This document shows, piece after piece, positions 31,573 to 40,077 of a stretch of DNA of 42,246 bases. Position 1 is the first letter of the stretch; each line of letters begins with the position of its first letter. The notes beneath the pieces were generated by a model, which did not search any database, was not told the origin of the DNA, and saw only the letters and a program-made list of their open reading frames with translations. Location of the stretch: NCBI GenBank assembly GCA_019420465.1, contig JAHZHB010000131.1, positions 1-42,246 on the forward strand. The letters run 5' to 3'. Origin of the DNA: Lachnospiraceae bacterium (GTDB taxonomy: Bacteria; Bacillota; Clostridia; Lachnospirales; Lachnospiraceae). Position numbers and translations under genes: made by a program.

Positions 31573-32703
31573 ATGTATAAGATCATGACACCGGGACCGA
31601 CACAGGTCGCTGAAAATGTGCGTCTGGCACGAAGCAGAGAGTGCACAAATCCAGATCTGGATGAGAGCTTTGTAGAGTTTTATAAGGAAACCTGTGAAAA
31701 GATCAGTCATCTTCTGCATACGGAAAATGAGACACTGATCCTTGGCGGTGAAGGCATCCTGGGGCTGGAAGCAGCCTGCGCTTCACTGACGGAGCCGGGG
31801 GATAAAGTTCTTGTACTGGATAATGGTATCTTTGGCAACGGTTTTGCCGATTTTGTAACGATGTACGGCGGAAAGCCGGAGCTGTACACGAGAGACTATC
31901 ATGAGACACTCAATGTGGCAGAGCTGGAATCGTATCTGAAAGAGCATCACGATTATAAATATGCCACAGTCGTACATGGAGATACACCGAGTGGTATGTT
32001 AAATGATGTATTTGCCATCTGTCCGCTGCTGAAAAAATATGGCATTCTGACCGTTGTGGATTCTGTATCGGCATCGTTTGGAGAGCCGATGGATATCGAT
32101 GCATGTCAGATCGATATCCTGTGCGGCGGCTCCCAGAAAGTGATCTCCGCACCTCCGGGACTGACCTTTGTCGTGATCAGTGAGGATGCAAAAAAAGCCA
32201 TGCGTGAAAGAAAAATGCCGGTTGCTTCCTTCTATGCGAACCTGACAACTTTTGCCCACTATTACGAGGAGAAATGGTTTCCGTATACGATGCCGATCAG
32301 TGACATCTATGGCTTAAGAGCTGCGATCGATAATATTGCAGATGATCCAGATATCTTAAAACGCCATGAAACGATCGCCCGGGCATCCCGTCAGGCTGTG
32401 ACGAAAGCAGGACTGAAGCTGTATCAGAACAGCGGATTTTCCAATACAGTCACTGTATTTGAGGTGCCGGAGGGTACGACAGATAAGGAAATCCTCGAAG
32501 GCGTAAAACGGGATTACAATATCATGCTGGCCGGTTCCTTTGGTGTGCTGGGTGGCAAGGTGATCCGTATCGGCCATATGGGCAACAATGCGCGAGTGGA
32601 GAAGGTCAGAGAGGTGTTTGTGGCACTGGACGGCACGTTCAAAAAGCTGGGTATTGTTCTGCAGTGCAGTATGGAAGATGTATTTATGCAGAATGTGAAG
32701 TAA
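31573..32703 (+). CDS. Class V PLP-dependent aminotransferase (alanine-glyoxylate type)
   Basis: A fold-type I PLP enzyme of 376 residues in the alanine:glyoxylate/serine:pyruvate/ureidoglycine:glyoxylate aminotransferase group. It begins MTPGPTQVAENV, and has GGEGILGLEAA (58-68), the PLP-ring Asp163 in VVDSVSASFG, and the Schiff-base Lys189 in CGGSQKVISAPPGL. Near the C-terminus, RIGHMGNNA is typical of the group. Transamination of glyoxylate or a related keto acid is expected; the exact amino donor is not clear. It forms an operon with the ECF S component and ends at a strong terminator. The convergent neighbour encodes a PucR-type regulator, a family first known from purine breakdown, where a related enzyme (PucG) works; this link is suggestive only. 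Confidence 0.85.
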   Translation: MYKIMTPGPTQVAENVRLARSRECTNPDLDESFVEFYKETCEKISHLLHTENETLILGGEGILGLEAACASLTEPGDKVLVLDNGIFGNGFADFVTMYGGKPELYTRDYHETLNVAELESYLKEHHDYKYATVVHGDTPSGMLNDVFAICPLLKKYGILTVVDSVSASFGEPMDIDACQIDILCGGSQKVISAPPGLTFVVISEDAKKAMRERKMPVASFYANLTTFAHYYEEKWFPYTMPISDIYGLRAAIDNIADDPDILKRHETIARASRQAVTKAGLKLYQNSGFSNTVTVFEVPEGTTDKEILEGVKRDYNIMLAGSFGVLGGKVIRIGHMGNNARVEKVREVFVALDGTFKKLGIVLQCSMEDVFMQNVK

Positions 32704-32730
32704 GTAACAAAACGTAAGATAAAGAAATTC

Positions 32731-32784
32731 AAAAGGAATCGGTATTGAGTCAGGTTCATGACATAATACCGATTCCTTTTTTTG
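32731..32784 (+). terminator. Strong terminator after the aminotransferase gene
   Basis: Perfect 16-bp arms AAAAGGAATCGGTATT (32731-32746) and AATACCGATTCCTTTT (32765-32780) are followed by more T. It can also work in the other direction, where the minus-strand PucR-type gene ends at 32874. Confidence 0.9.
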
Positions 32785-32873
32785 CAAGTAAGAAGAGAAA
32801 TGGTACAGGGGGAAATATTCAAATATCTGCTGTCTGTTAATGTATGTAAAAGATAGAATGCCAAATGAATAGA

Positions 32874-34385
32874 TCAGTTATCCAAAAGCTCTTCATGCTT
32901 AAGAACCAGCAGGGAAAGATGCAGTTGCAGCCGCTGAATAGATGAAGATTCATCGAAGCTGATCAGATCGTGGATTTTGTTCATCCGGTACATTAATGTG
33001 TTGCGGTGAATATGCAGGGCAGCCGCTGTTTTTACAACATTGCATTCATTTGTCAGATATGTATACAAGGTATTCATGTAAGCAGTATCGTGCAAGGTAT
33101 CGTATGTCTTGAGGGTATGGATCTCCGGACTGCAAATCTGTTGCAGATGAGGAGAAGACTGCATATAATCCAGCAGGTAGTACAGGTTGAAGTCTTTCAT
33201 TTCAATGAAAAGCTTCTGTGGATTGTATTTCCTGGCGATACGGCTTGTCCTGGTGAGGATGGTATATTGATCCGGAAGGTGCAGAAATCCCTGAAAGCTG
33301 TTCCCAAGGCATATGGGGACAGAATAATTTGCAGAAAGTGTCTGCAGTATCTTATGTAGTGCCTGCTGTTCTTTGGACAGAACCAGAATGACAAGAAAAT
33401 CACCACTGGCGAAGTATTCATAGCTGCAGTTTTTTTCAATGTAATAGCGGATCAGTTGCCAAAAAGCCTTATCGTGGTTAGCTATATCCAGCACTGCCAT
33501 ACAGTATTCAAAAGGCAGCGACCAGCCAAGACTGCGGATCTGTTCTTCGATGATATCCGGATCGGTAATCACACCGGAGATCACGTCATCCATGAATGCT
33601 TCATAGTATTTCTCCGTTGTATTTGGCCGGGCATCGGACAGCAGGTAGTAGTACCGGTTGATAAAATCTGCCAGCTGGTCAACAATAACATAATCCCGGG
33701 CGCAGGGGCGGACGGTACAGTTTACGATAAAAAGATGTGCCTGCGGCTTATTGGCAAAATAGATATTTTTGCAGGTAAAGGGCAGGGCGAAGTTGGGTGA
33801 ATGAAATAAAACCGGATGTCGGCAGTGTTTCATTTTTTCCATATCTCCCGTATCGATCAGATTCTTGATGATGCGTAAGGGATAATAGCCGTACTTTTTC
33901 TGATAATTCCAGGTGGAACTGATGGCGGTCATGATCTCTTTGTCGGTGTAGGCCAGAATCTTAAAGCTCATATCAGAGATATAGATATGGTTCTGGGTCA
34001 TTTTCTCGGTGATATTGACAAGTTCCTGCAGATTGCAGCCAAGGATGCAGGCTTCGTAGAGTTCCTTGTACCAGCGGCTGAATGTATTGAACAAAATCTG
34101 CATTTTACTAAACAGAAGCAGAAAATCACAGGAATCCGGGACAGATATACAATTTTCCCATGCAATTTTTGTGCAGTCTGACTCATGAAGAATGCAGACA
34201 GAGGAAGCTGGAAGCTCTGCAGGTACAGAAGGATCGGGCAGAAGATACAGCATATCTTCCTGTATAGGCATATCCGATACCAGAAAGGCCACACCGAAAA
34301 AACAACAGCGGTCTGTCGGGAAATTTCCGTGAATGACAGCATTTTCCATACATTCTTCGATTAAAAAGCGGGCTGAAAGCAACAT
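32874..34385 (-). CDS. PucR-type transcriptional regulator (module 1)
   Basis: A 503-residue regulator with the C-terminal PucR/CdaR helix-turn-helix (HTH_30) at about 455-490: NVVKTAAALHIHRNTLMYRMNKI. The rest is a long sensory region without membrane spans, weakly like the GGDEF-related middle domain of PucR/CdaR proteins. Family members are activators or repressors that sense a pathway intermediate. AAGGAG lies before the ATG. It is divergent from the URO-D/MFS pair starting at 34640, with a 254-bp shared region, so that pair is the likely target. A second regulator of the same size and type serves the other module at 40078-41592. Confidence 0.88.
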   Translation of the reverse strand: MLLSARFLIEECMENAVIHGNFPTDRCCFFGVAFLVSDMPIQEDMLYLLPDPSVPAELPASSVCILHESDCTKIAWENCISVPDSCDFLLLFSKMQILFNTFSRWYKELYEACILGCNLQELVNITEKMTQNHIYISDMSFKILAYTDKEIMTAISSTWNYQKKYGYYPLRIIKNLIDTGDMEKMKHCRHPVLFHSPNFALPFTCKNIYFANKPQAHLFIVNCTVRPCARDYVIVDQLADFINRYYYLLSDARPNTTEKYYEAFMDDVISGVITDPDIIEEQIRSLGWSLPFEYCMAVLDIANHDKAFWQLIRYYIEKNCSYEYFASGDFLVILVLSKEQQALHKILQTLSANYSVPICLGNSFQGFLHLPDQYTILTRTSRIARKYNPQKLFIEMKDFNLYYLLDYMQSSPHLQQICSPEIHTLKTYDTLHDTAYMNTLYTYLTNECNVVKTAAALHIHRNTLMYRMNKIHDLISFDESSSIQRLQLHLSLLVLKHEELLDN

Positions 34386-34497
34386 ATCATGTACTCCTTT
34401 TGCGCTGTCAAACAGGTAAAAAAGATGTCGGCAGCAGATTCTGGTTCAAAAAGTCTATAAAAAACTAACTATACTATAGCATGGCAATCCGAATTCG

Positions 34498-34577
34498 ACA
34501 TTGTGCATAATGCCCTAAGATAGAAAAGCGTTTTCGGTATTTGCGCCGTTATACTCCCGGTATGGCAATGATATACT
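34498..34577 (+). promoter_or_regulatory. Promoter region between PucR-type gene and URO-D gene (module 1)
   Basis: The 254-bp divergent region (34386-34639) holds two TATACT boxes, at 34550-34555 and 34572-34577. The second has TTATAC 17 bp upstream as a weak -35. CATTGTGCATAATG at 34499-34512 is a short inverted repeat (CATT/AATG). Its ACATTGTG part is also found upstream of the module 2 URO-D gene at a similar distance. Candidate regulator site only. Confidence 0.35.
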
Positions 34578-34639
34578 GCGAATAACAAGAACACAAAGAC
34601 TGCAGGCGCCGGCAGTTACAAAATGGGAGGGTATACAAC

Positions 34640-35632
34640 ATGCTTACAAAAAAACAGAATCTTCTTGAAACTATCCGTGGCGGACATCCGGACCGTTTTG
34701 TCAATCAGTTCGAAGCGTTTAAGATTGTCAAAAATTCTCCGTATTTTGCCAACAATCCGGCTCCTGCCAAGGGTGAAATGAATATCGTGGATGCCTGGGG
34801 TGTAACCCAGTCATTCCCGGAGGGGACACCGGGTGCATTTCCGGTGCACACACCGGAAAAAATCGTGATCAAGGATATTACGCACTGGAGAGATTATGTA
34901 AAAGCTCCGCAGGTAAAATATCCAGAGGCTGCCTGGGAACCGTATCTGGAAATGGTGGATCAGATAGACAGAAATGAATACTTTGTAACACCGATGGTGT
35001 ATCCGGGTATTTTTGAGCGTTGTCATTATCTACTGGAGATACAGAACTGTCTGATTAATTTTTATGAAGAGCCGGAGGCCATGCATGAGCTGATTGACTT
35101 TATCACAGAATGGGAGCTGGCCTATGCAGAAGAATTCTGCACACATTACCATCCGGATGCTTTATTCCATCACGATGACTGGGGCAGCCAAATCTCCACA
35201 TTCCTGTCACCGGATATGTTTGCCGAATTCTATGTACCGGCATATAAGAAGGTCTATGGCTATTATAAGGAGCATGGCGTACAGGTGATCGTGCATCATT
35301 CGGATTCCTTTGCAGCGACACTGGTTCCGCATATGATTGATATGGGTATCGATATCTGGCAGGGTGTTATGAACAGCAATAATATTCCAGAACTGATCAA
35401 ACAGTATGGTGGTCAGATCAGCTTCATGGGAGGTATCGAGAGTGCCAAGGTGGATTATCCTGGCTGGACAATGGAAGCTGTAGAACGTGAGACAGCTAAG
35501 GCCTGTCAGGACAATGGTAAGCTGTACTATATTCCAGGTACAACAATCGGTGGTCCGATGAGCATTTTCCCAGGTGTATATCAGGCTGTTTCGGAAGAAA
35601 TCGACAAACAGAGTAAAATCTGTTTCAAATAA
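34640..35632 (+). CDS. URO-D superfamily protein (methyltransferase-like), module 1
   Basis: A 330-residue protein of the uroporphyrinogen decarboxylase superfamily. The members outside haem synthesis are mostly corrinoid:cofactor methyltransferases such as MtaA. It is not HemE: the N-terminal RQAGR motif of HemE is absent. The barrel motifs seen are FHHDDWGSQ (176-184), VIVHHSDSFA (217-225) and YYIPGTTIGGP (296-306). In MtaA-type enzymes zinc is held by HxCG and a later Cys; here the first site reads HSDS (His220, Asp222) and the later site has Thr301, so both cysteines are missing. GGGAGGG precedes the ATG. A GPH-type transporter follows after 28 bp. A methyl-transfer role is therefore less sure than for its paralogue at 38548-39774. 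Confidence 0.8.
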   Translation: MLTKKQNLLETIRGGHPDRFVNQFEAFKIVKNSPYFANNPAPAKGEMNIVDAWGVTQSFPEGTPGAFPVHTPEKIVIKDITHWRDYVKAPQVKYPEAAWEPYLEMVDQIDRNEYFVTPMVYPGIFERCHYLLEIQNCLINFYEEPEAMHELIDFITEWELAYAEEFCTHYHPDALFHHDDWGSQISTFLSPDMFAEFYVPAYKKVYGYYKEHGVQVIVHHSDSFAATLVPHMIDMGIDIWQGVMNSNNIPELIKQYGGQISFMGGIESAKVDYPGWTMEAVERETAKACQDNGKLYYIPGTTIGGPMSIFPGVYQAVSEEIDKQSKICFK

Positions 35633-35660
35633 GGCATGCCAGGAATAGGAGGATACCTGT

Positions 35661-36983
35661 ATGAATAAAGGAATAAAGCGTGTATGGGGCATCTCAGAGG
35701 TCGGCTTCTTTATGATGTCCAGCATGGAAACAATGTTTCTGCTATTTTTCCTGACGGATGTGGCACAGCTGCCCATGGGGATTGTCGGTGTGATCACGGG
35801 ATCTACGGCAATCGTGGATGCAGTTTCTGCGGTGTTGGCAGGAATTGTGATTGATAAGGTCTGTTTTAAGAGTGGAAAGTACAGGCCGTGGCTACTGATC
35901 TGTCCGCCGATTGTTACCCTGTTTTTCGTCCTCTGCTTTACAAAGATCGGCGGAGATGTGACGGCGGGCTGTATTATCGGTGTGGGCTATGTGGTCAGCC
36001 ATTTTGTATGGAATATCTGCTGGACGGCCAACCGGAATCTGATCCCTGTAATCTCACAGGCTCCGGCAGACAGAGCATGGCTGTCTTCTCGTATCGGTGT
36101 TGGATGCAATGTCGGTAAGATCATGAATTCCCTGCTTGTACCTACGGTCAGCGCTGCACTTCTGGGACTGATCGGCGGTGTACCTGCCTATACGGTGGTG
36201 GCACTGGTATTCTGTCTTACTTTTGTGGTGACATATTATATCCATTACTTTATCACAAAAGGCTGCGATACACAGACCAGCAATGGCAAGCCGGTAACGT
36301 TTGTCCAGATGGGAAAGAGTATTCTGACCAATTCCCAGCTGATCGCTTTTCTGTTGCATGATGCGATCCGCCAGATTGCCTTTATCGGCACAGGATCGCT
36401 GGCCAGTTATTACTGCCGTGTGGTTCTGGGCGATGCAAAGAAAGCAAGTCCTTTGTTGATCGTATTTTATCTCGGTGCGATCATCGGTGGAACGATAGCA
36501 CCGAAGATCATGAAAGCATATGGTACAAGAAAGACCAACTGGATCGGTATGCTGGGCTGGCTTGTCTGTCAGGCGGCAACGCTGATACTTCCGGCTAATA
36601 TTATCTGTGTGGGTGCAATGCTGTTTGCCGGTCAGCTGTTTTTCGGTATGTCCTATGGCCTGACCTCGGGTATGTATTCCATGTGTGGTATTTATGGTGA
36701 GTACAAAACTGGTGAAGCTGTACGTGGTGTTGTCATGGCGTTCTGCTCCCTGGCGATCAAGCTGGCAGTCGCATTGCGGGGTATCTGCATTACAGCGGTG
36801 CTGGGCTATGTCGGCTATACAGCAGCAGCTGAGATCACACCGGCCATGCAGGGAAATATCCGTCTGATCTTCAGTGCATTTCCAGTCGTATTTATCGTGC
36901 TGTCACTGGTTCCGCTGGCCTTTTTCAAACTGGATGACGAAAAAGTGGCTCAGATGGATCAGGAGATTGAAAAACGAGCATAG
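35661..36983 (+). CDS. GPH-type MFS transporter (module 1)
   Basis: A 12-span transporter of 440 residues in the glycoside-pentoside-hexuronide:cation symporter branch (MFS_2). It begins MNKGIKRVWGISEVGFFMM and has DKVCFKSGKYRPWLL at about 75-89, which matches the family's conserved D..R.....GRYRPWLL loop. The family classically moves sugars with Na or H, but members beside URO-D genes probably carry another small substrate. AGGAGG lies before the start, and the gene is co-transcribed with the URO-D protein. A hairpin follows the stop codon. Confidence 0.87.
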   Translation: MNKGIKRVWGISEVGFFMMSSMETMFLLFFLTDVAQLPMGIVGVITGSTAIVDAVSAVLAGIVIDKVCFKSGKYRPWLLICPPIVTLFFVLCFTKIGGDVTAGCIIGVGYVVSHFVWNICWTANRNLIPVISQAPADRAWLSSRIGVGCNVGKIMNSLLVPTVSAALLGLIGGVPAYTVVALVFCLTFVVTYYIHYFITKGCDTQTSNGKPVTFVQMGKSILTNSQLIAFLLHDAIRQIAFIGTGSLASYYCRVVLGDAKKASPLLIVFYLGAIIGGTIAPKIMKAYGTRKTNWIGMLGWLVCQAATLILPANIICVGAMLFAGQLFFGMSYGLTSGMYSMCGIYGEYKTGEAVRGVVMAFCSLAIKLAVALRGICITAVLGYVGYTAAAEITPAMQGNIRLIFSAFPVVFIVLSLVPLAFFKLDDEKVAQMDQEIEKRA

Positions 36984-37034
36984 AAGTATTATTATTTTAT
37001 GAAAAAATAGAATCTGTAAATATAAAACAGAGGG

Positions 37035-37078
37035 CTGCCATTCAGACATCAATTACAGGTGTCTGAATGGCAGTCTTT
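37035..37078. terminator. Hairpin between converging modules
   Basis: Perfect 14-bp arms CTGCCATTCAGACA (37035-37048) and TGTCTGAATGGCAG (37060-37073), with a short TCTTT after it. It stands between the converging MFS gene and the SLC13-type gene. Confidence 0.75.
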
Positions 37079-37128
37079 GCGCTAAACTATGCAAGCTGAG
37101 AAAGCGATTCTTAAGTTAGTGTTTCAGG

Positions 37129-38523
37129 TTAAAAACCAAGCATACCTACATACATTGGCAGGAAGGCCATGACGGCGATCAGTATCAGTGTCGGAACAGA
37201 ACCAAATTTCAACACATCCTGTGGCTTGTAATAACCGTAGCCATAGGTAAAAAGGAAAATAGGTTCGATCCAAAGCAGTGTAGGTGTGCAGGCCCAGAAG
37301 GCCGGGATGAACAACAGGGCGACTGCGCTTACGCCAAGAACCGGGGCGAGGGCTAACAGTGGAGCTCCGAACAGGGCAGCGATAGCCGGTGCTGTCGGGA
37401 TAAACGCTCTGATGATACAGACAACGAAGCTGATAATGATAAAGGCAAGCATGATGTTCATTCCTGTCAGACCGGAGAAAATCTGGTTGACAATATAGTT
37501 CATTATACCGGTCACGTTCAAGCCGGCAACTAATACACCTACGGAACCGATCGTGAAGCAAAGATTCCAGTTGATCCTGTTTGAGGTTTCTTTCCAGTCG
37601 AGTACCTGAATGCCCGGCATAAACAACAGGACCATACCACATACAGCTACAAGAGTAGTGTCAAAGGCTTTGATCCAGGTACCCAGGATCCAGAAGATAA
37701 GCATAGCAGCGATAATGATCATGGTTTTCCACTCTTTTACAGTCAGTTTGCCATGCTCTTCAAGTTTTGCATTTAACTCATGCATAGCTTCATCACTGAT
37801 TTTTTCCGGCTTAAAGACGATGGTTTCCCAGATGCCAAGCATAAGGATGGAAATAATGGCCAATGGAGCCATTAAGAGGATCCATTGTGCAAAGCTGATA
37901 TTGATGCCTGTATTTTCACTTAACAGTTGCATGATCAGAATATTTCCGGGTGTACCTGCAGGAGTGATCAGACCACCGACACCTGCACAGCAGGGAATGC
38001 CGATCATCAGACATTTGGCAAGACCGGATTCTCCGGGTTTGCATTTGTTGGCCTGAATCAATGCAAGACCAAGATTCATGTAGATGATGCAGGTGGACAA
38101 GTTTGACATTACAGAAGAGGTAATGCCTGTTGCCAGTAATAATACAACGACAAGAATTTTTGAGTTTCCTTTGGAAAGCTTTGTCATAGCAGAACAGATT
38201 TTCAATGGCACGCAGGTGTTCTCCAAGGCTATGGAGACTGCAAAGGTAGCTATGGCAAAGAAAAATGCAGTACCTCCGAAGAGATAATATACAGATCCAT
38301 CGCCGCTGAGTGGTAAGACTTTGAATACGGACAGCATAAATATGGCAAGTATGGCCGTAACACACATGGGCATGGAATCACAGATCCACATGACGATGGC
38401 AGACAGGAAAATGCCCATAGCGTACAAACCTGCTCTTGTCACATGATCGTTAGTAGGTAAAATAGTCATAAGCAGCATAATTACTATAGCAGTAATAATG
38501 CCAGCAACCCCTTTTTTCTTCAT
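37129..38523 (-). CDS. SLC13/DASS-family anion transporter (module 2)
   Basis: A 464-residue integral membrane protein of the divalent anion:Na symporter family. It shows hydrophobic spans throughout, the first family motif at SNLST (140-144), the conserved hairpin GLITPAGTPGN (184-194, compare GTxxGTPPN of VcINDY) and the second substrate loop around FIPTAPAIAAL (near 377). DASS proteins import dicarboxylates, citrate or sulfate, so the module 2 substrate may be an acid. AAAGGAGG precedes the start at 38523. It follows the URO-D gene by 24 bp in the same operon. Confidence 0.87.
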   Translation of the reverse strand: MKKKGVAGIITAIVIMLLMTILPTNDHVTRAGLYAMGIFLSAIVMWICDSMPMCVTAILAIFMLSVFKVLPLSGDGSVYYLFGGTAFFFAIATFAVSIALENTCVPLKICSAMTKLSKGNSKILVVVLLLATGITSSVMSNLSTCIIYMNLGLALIQANKCKPGESGLAKCLMIGIPCCAGVGGLITPAGTPGNILIMQLLSENTGINISFAQWILLMAPLAIISILMLGIWETIVFKPEKISDEAMHELNAKLEEHGKLTVKEWKTMIIIAAMLIFWILGTWIKAFDTTLVAVCGMVLLFMPGIQVLDWKETSNRINWNLCFTIGSVGVLVAGLNVTGIMNYIVNQIFSGLTGMNIMLAFIIISFVVCIIRAFIPTAPAIAALFGAPLLALAPVLGVSAVALLFIPAFWACTPTLLWIEPIFLFTYGYGYYKPQDVLKFGSVPTLILIAVMAFLPMYVGMLGF

Positions 38524-38547
38524 GATAAAGTCCTCCTTTTATGGAGC

Positions 38548-39774
38548 TCAGATCTGGAACTGTGCCTGATGACGAAGCACCATATCTTCCATATTTTTCG
38601 GAACATCAAGATCCTGATAAGCCTGGCGGCTGAATTCGTAGACGGCATCCCTGAAGATGGGGAACAGACTGTGATCATGTCCGGGTATACGGGTTGTGGA
38701 AGAGTCAGCGCAGAATAAAACACCTTTATCTTTGTATTTATCAACGAAATCTTTTGCAATTTTACGGACTTCTTCGGTGGAAGAACCTTTTGGAAGGATT
38801 GGGTTTCCTACGGCAAAGGTAAGGTGGTCATTTTTGAAATCTTCAATCAATTTGTCCACATCATTAATCGTACTTTGCGGGAACCAGTAATCTGTTCCGC
38901 ATTCTACCATGGCAGGTGCCAGAGACTGTGCTTTGCCGCAGCAGTGGTGCTCGTAAATAATGTCCAGTGAATGACAGGTGTCAACAACTTTTTTAATAGG
39001 AGCAACAAAGAACTTTCTTGCGGTATCCAGAGAGAAGAAGGCACTGGCATTGGTTCCCCAGTCTTCATGAATCATAACACTGTCAATACGTCCGATCTTT
39101 GATACTCTTGTGATGTACTCACAGTAGAAATCGGAAAGGCGGTCGAGGAAGGATTGGACGGCATATTCCTGATCCTCATCCACCAGGGCAATCGCTGCAT
39201 TGGAAACATCCATCAGGCACATCATTCTCTCCCAGAATCCCAGATGAATACCTAACTGATTGATGCGGTCTGTGCCAAGATAGACTTTGTTCATGGCTTT
39301 CATTTCATCAAAATCGATTTCATCAAGGCTGGGCCAGTTGAGGACTTCTTTCCAGTCATTCATATCCTCCAGAATCGGATTTCCGGGACGGACTGTGGCA
39401 CCGCAGGAAAGTGGTTCCCATTCCAGAGGTAGATCAAACCAGCCGTGCTGGAGCTTTGGCACTTTGGTATAATCGATCAACGGACCGCCATCCAGACACT
39501 GATGGTGGGCACGGCAGTCTCTTCCCTGGCGGGGACGAAATTCCTGTGTATCACAGAAAAACCAGCCATTGTTTGGGATCCAGTAAGGTGTCTCGCCACG
39601 AAATAACATTTTAAAATTTTCGTAGACAGGGATCGGACGGTAAAATCTGTCAGTATCCGGAACGATACACTCGCCTTTTTCATTGCGGAGCCGAATGTCT
39701 TCCATACCTTTAAAGCCCGGATAAGTTCCTACAACGGTATGCTCTTTTTCTGGATTATAAGCTTCTCTTTTCAT
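38548..39774 (-). CDS. URO-D superfamily protein (methyltransferase-like), module 2
   Basis: A 408-residue URO-D-superfamily protein, longer at the N-terminus than its module 1 paralogue. It shares the barrel motif IHEDWGTNASAFFS (235-248). Unlike the paralogue it keeps cysteine ligands: YEHHCCGKAQ gives an HxCG site (His277, Cys279) and GVLFCADSS has Cys355 where MtaA-type enzymes have the third zinc ligand. It could thus activate a thiol or other acceptor for methyl transfer from a corrinoid protein, though no such protein is encoded here. An upstream extension to 39927 is open but has no ribosome site; the ATG at 39774 follows AGGAGG. First gene of an operon with the SLC13-type transporter. 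Confidence 0.83.
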   Translation of the reverse strand: MKREAYNPEKEHTVVGTYPGFKGMEDIRLRNEKGECIVPDTDRFYRPIPVYENFKMLFRGETPYWIPNNGWFFCDTQEFRPRQGRDCRAHHQCLDGGPLIDYTKVPKLQHGWFDLPLEWEPLSCGATVRPGNPILEDMNDWKEVLNWPSLDEIDFDEMKAMNKVYLGTDRINQLGIHLGFWERMMCLMDVSNAAIALVDEDQEYAVQSFLDRLSDFYCEYITRVSKIGRIDSVMIHEDWGTNASAFFSLDTARKFFVAPIKKVVDTCHSLDIIYEHHCCGKAQSLAPAMVECGTDYWFPQSTINDVDKLIEDFKNDHLTFAVGNPILPKGSSTEEVRKIAKDFVDKYKDKGVLFCADSSTTRIPGHDHSLFPIFRDAVYEFSRQAYQDLDVPKNMEDMVLRHQAQFQI

Positions 39775-40025
39775 ACTGTACCTCCTGTAGTTATGTGCAT
39801 AAAAATTTGGGGTGTCACGATTGTATGAACTCTCTGGCCATTGAGTTGTTTTATGTATATAGCGTATGGTTTTTTTTAGGAAATCACAATGTACAGAAAT
39901 GAAAAAAAGATAAGTGGTTTTGTGCAAATTCGTACATAGCTCCGGAAAAACCAGAGAATGTATACGGATAATACATGGAAATGAAAGAAACTTTTACGGT
40001 GCTTCTTTTTATATTTTAAGACAAT
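39775..40025 (-). promoter_or_regulatory. Regulatory region ahead of the module 2 URO-D operon
   Basis: About 250 AT-rich bases without a gene. On the minus strand, TTGTGA and TACGCT are spaced by 17 bp (about 39864-39892), a weak promoter that would suit activation. CACAATGT at 39885-39892 (ACATTGTG on the minus strand) is shared with the module 1 control region. A few TGTAC repeats are present. No other structure seen. Confidence 0.3.
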
Positions 40026-40070
40026 AAAAACAGCCTTGTATGCAAATAAAATGTATTTGTATACAGGGCT
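40026..40070 (-). terminator. Terminator of the module 2 PucR-type gene
   Basis: Arms at 40032-40047 and 40055-40070 form a 16-bp stem with two G-U/T-G wobbles. On the minus strand it is followed by GTTTTTATTGT. It lies 7 bases after the stop codon at 40078. Confidence 0.75.
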
Positions 40071-40077
40071 GAGCGAG

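Noticed and set aside
34564..34580. Sigma-54-like promoter (TGGCA...TGC) before the module 1 URO-D gene
   Set aside because: The GG to GC distance is 12 bases, not the required 10, and no sigma-54 activator is encoded near.
34640..35632. HemE, uroporphyrinogen decarboxylase of haem synthesis
   Set aside because: The HemE N-terminal RQAGR motif is missing and the gene is beside a PucR-type regulator and a transporter, not haem genes.
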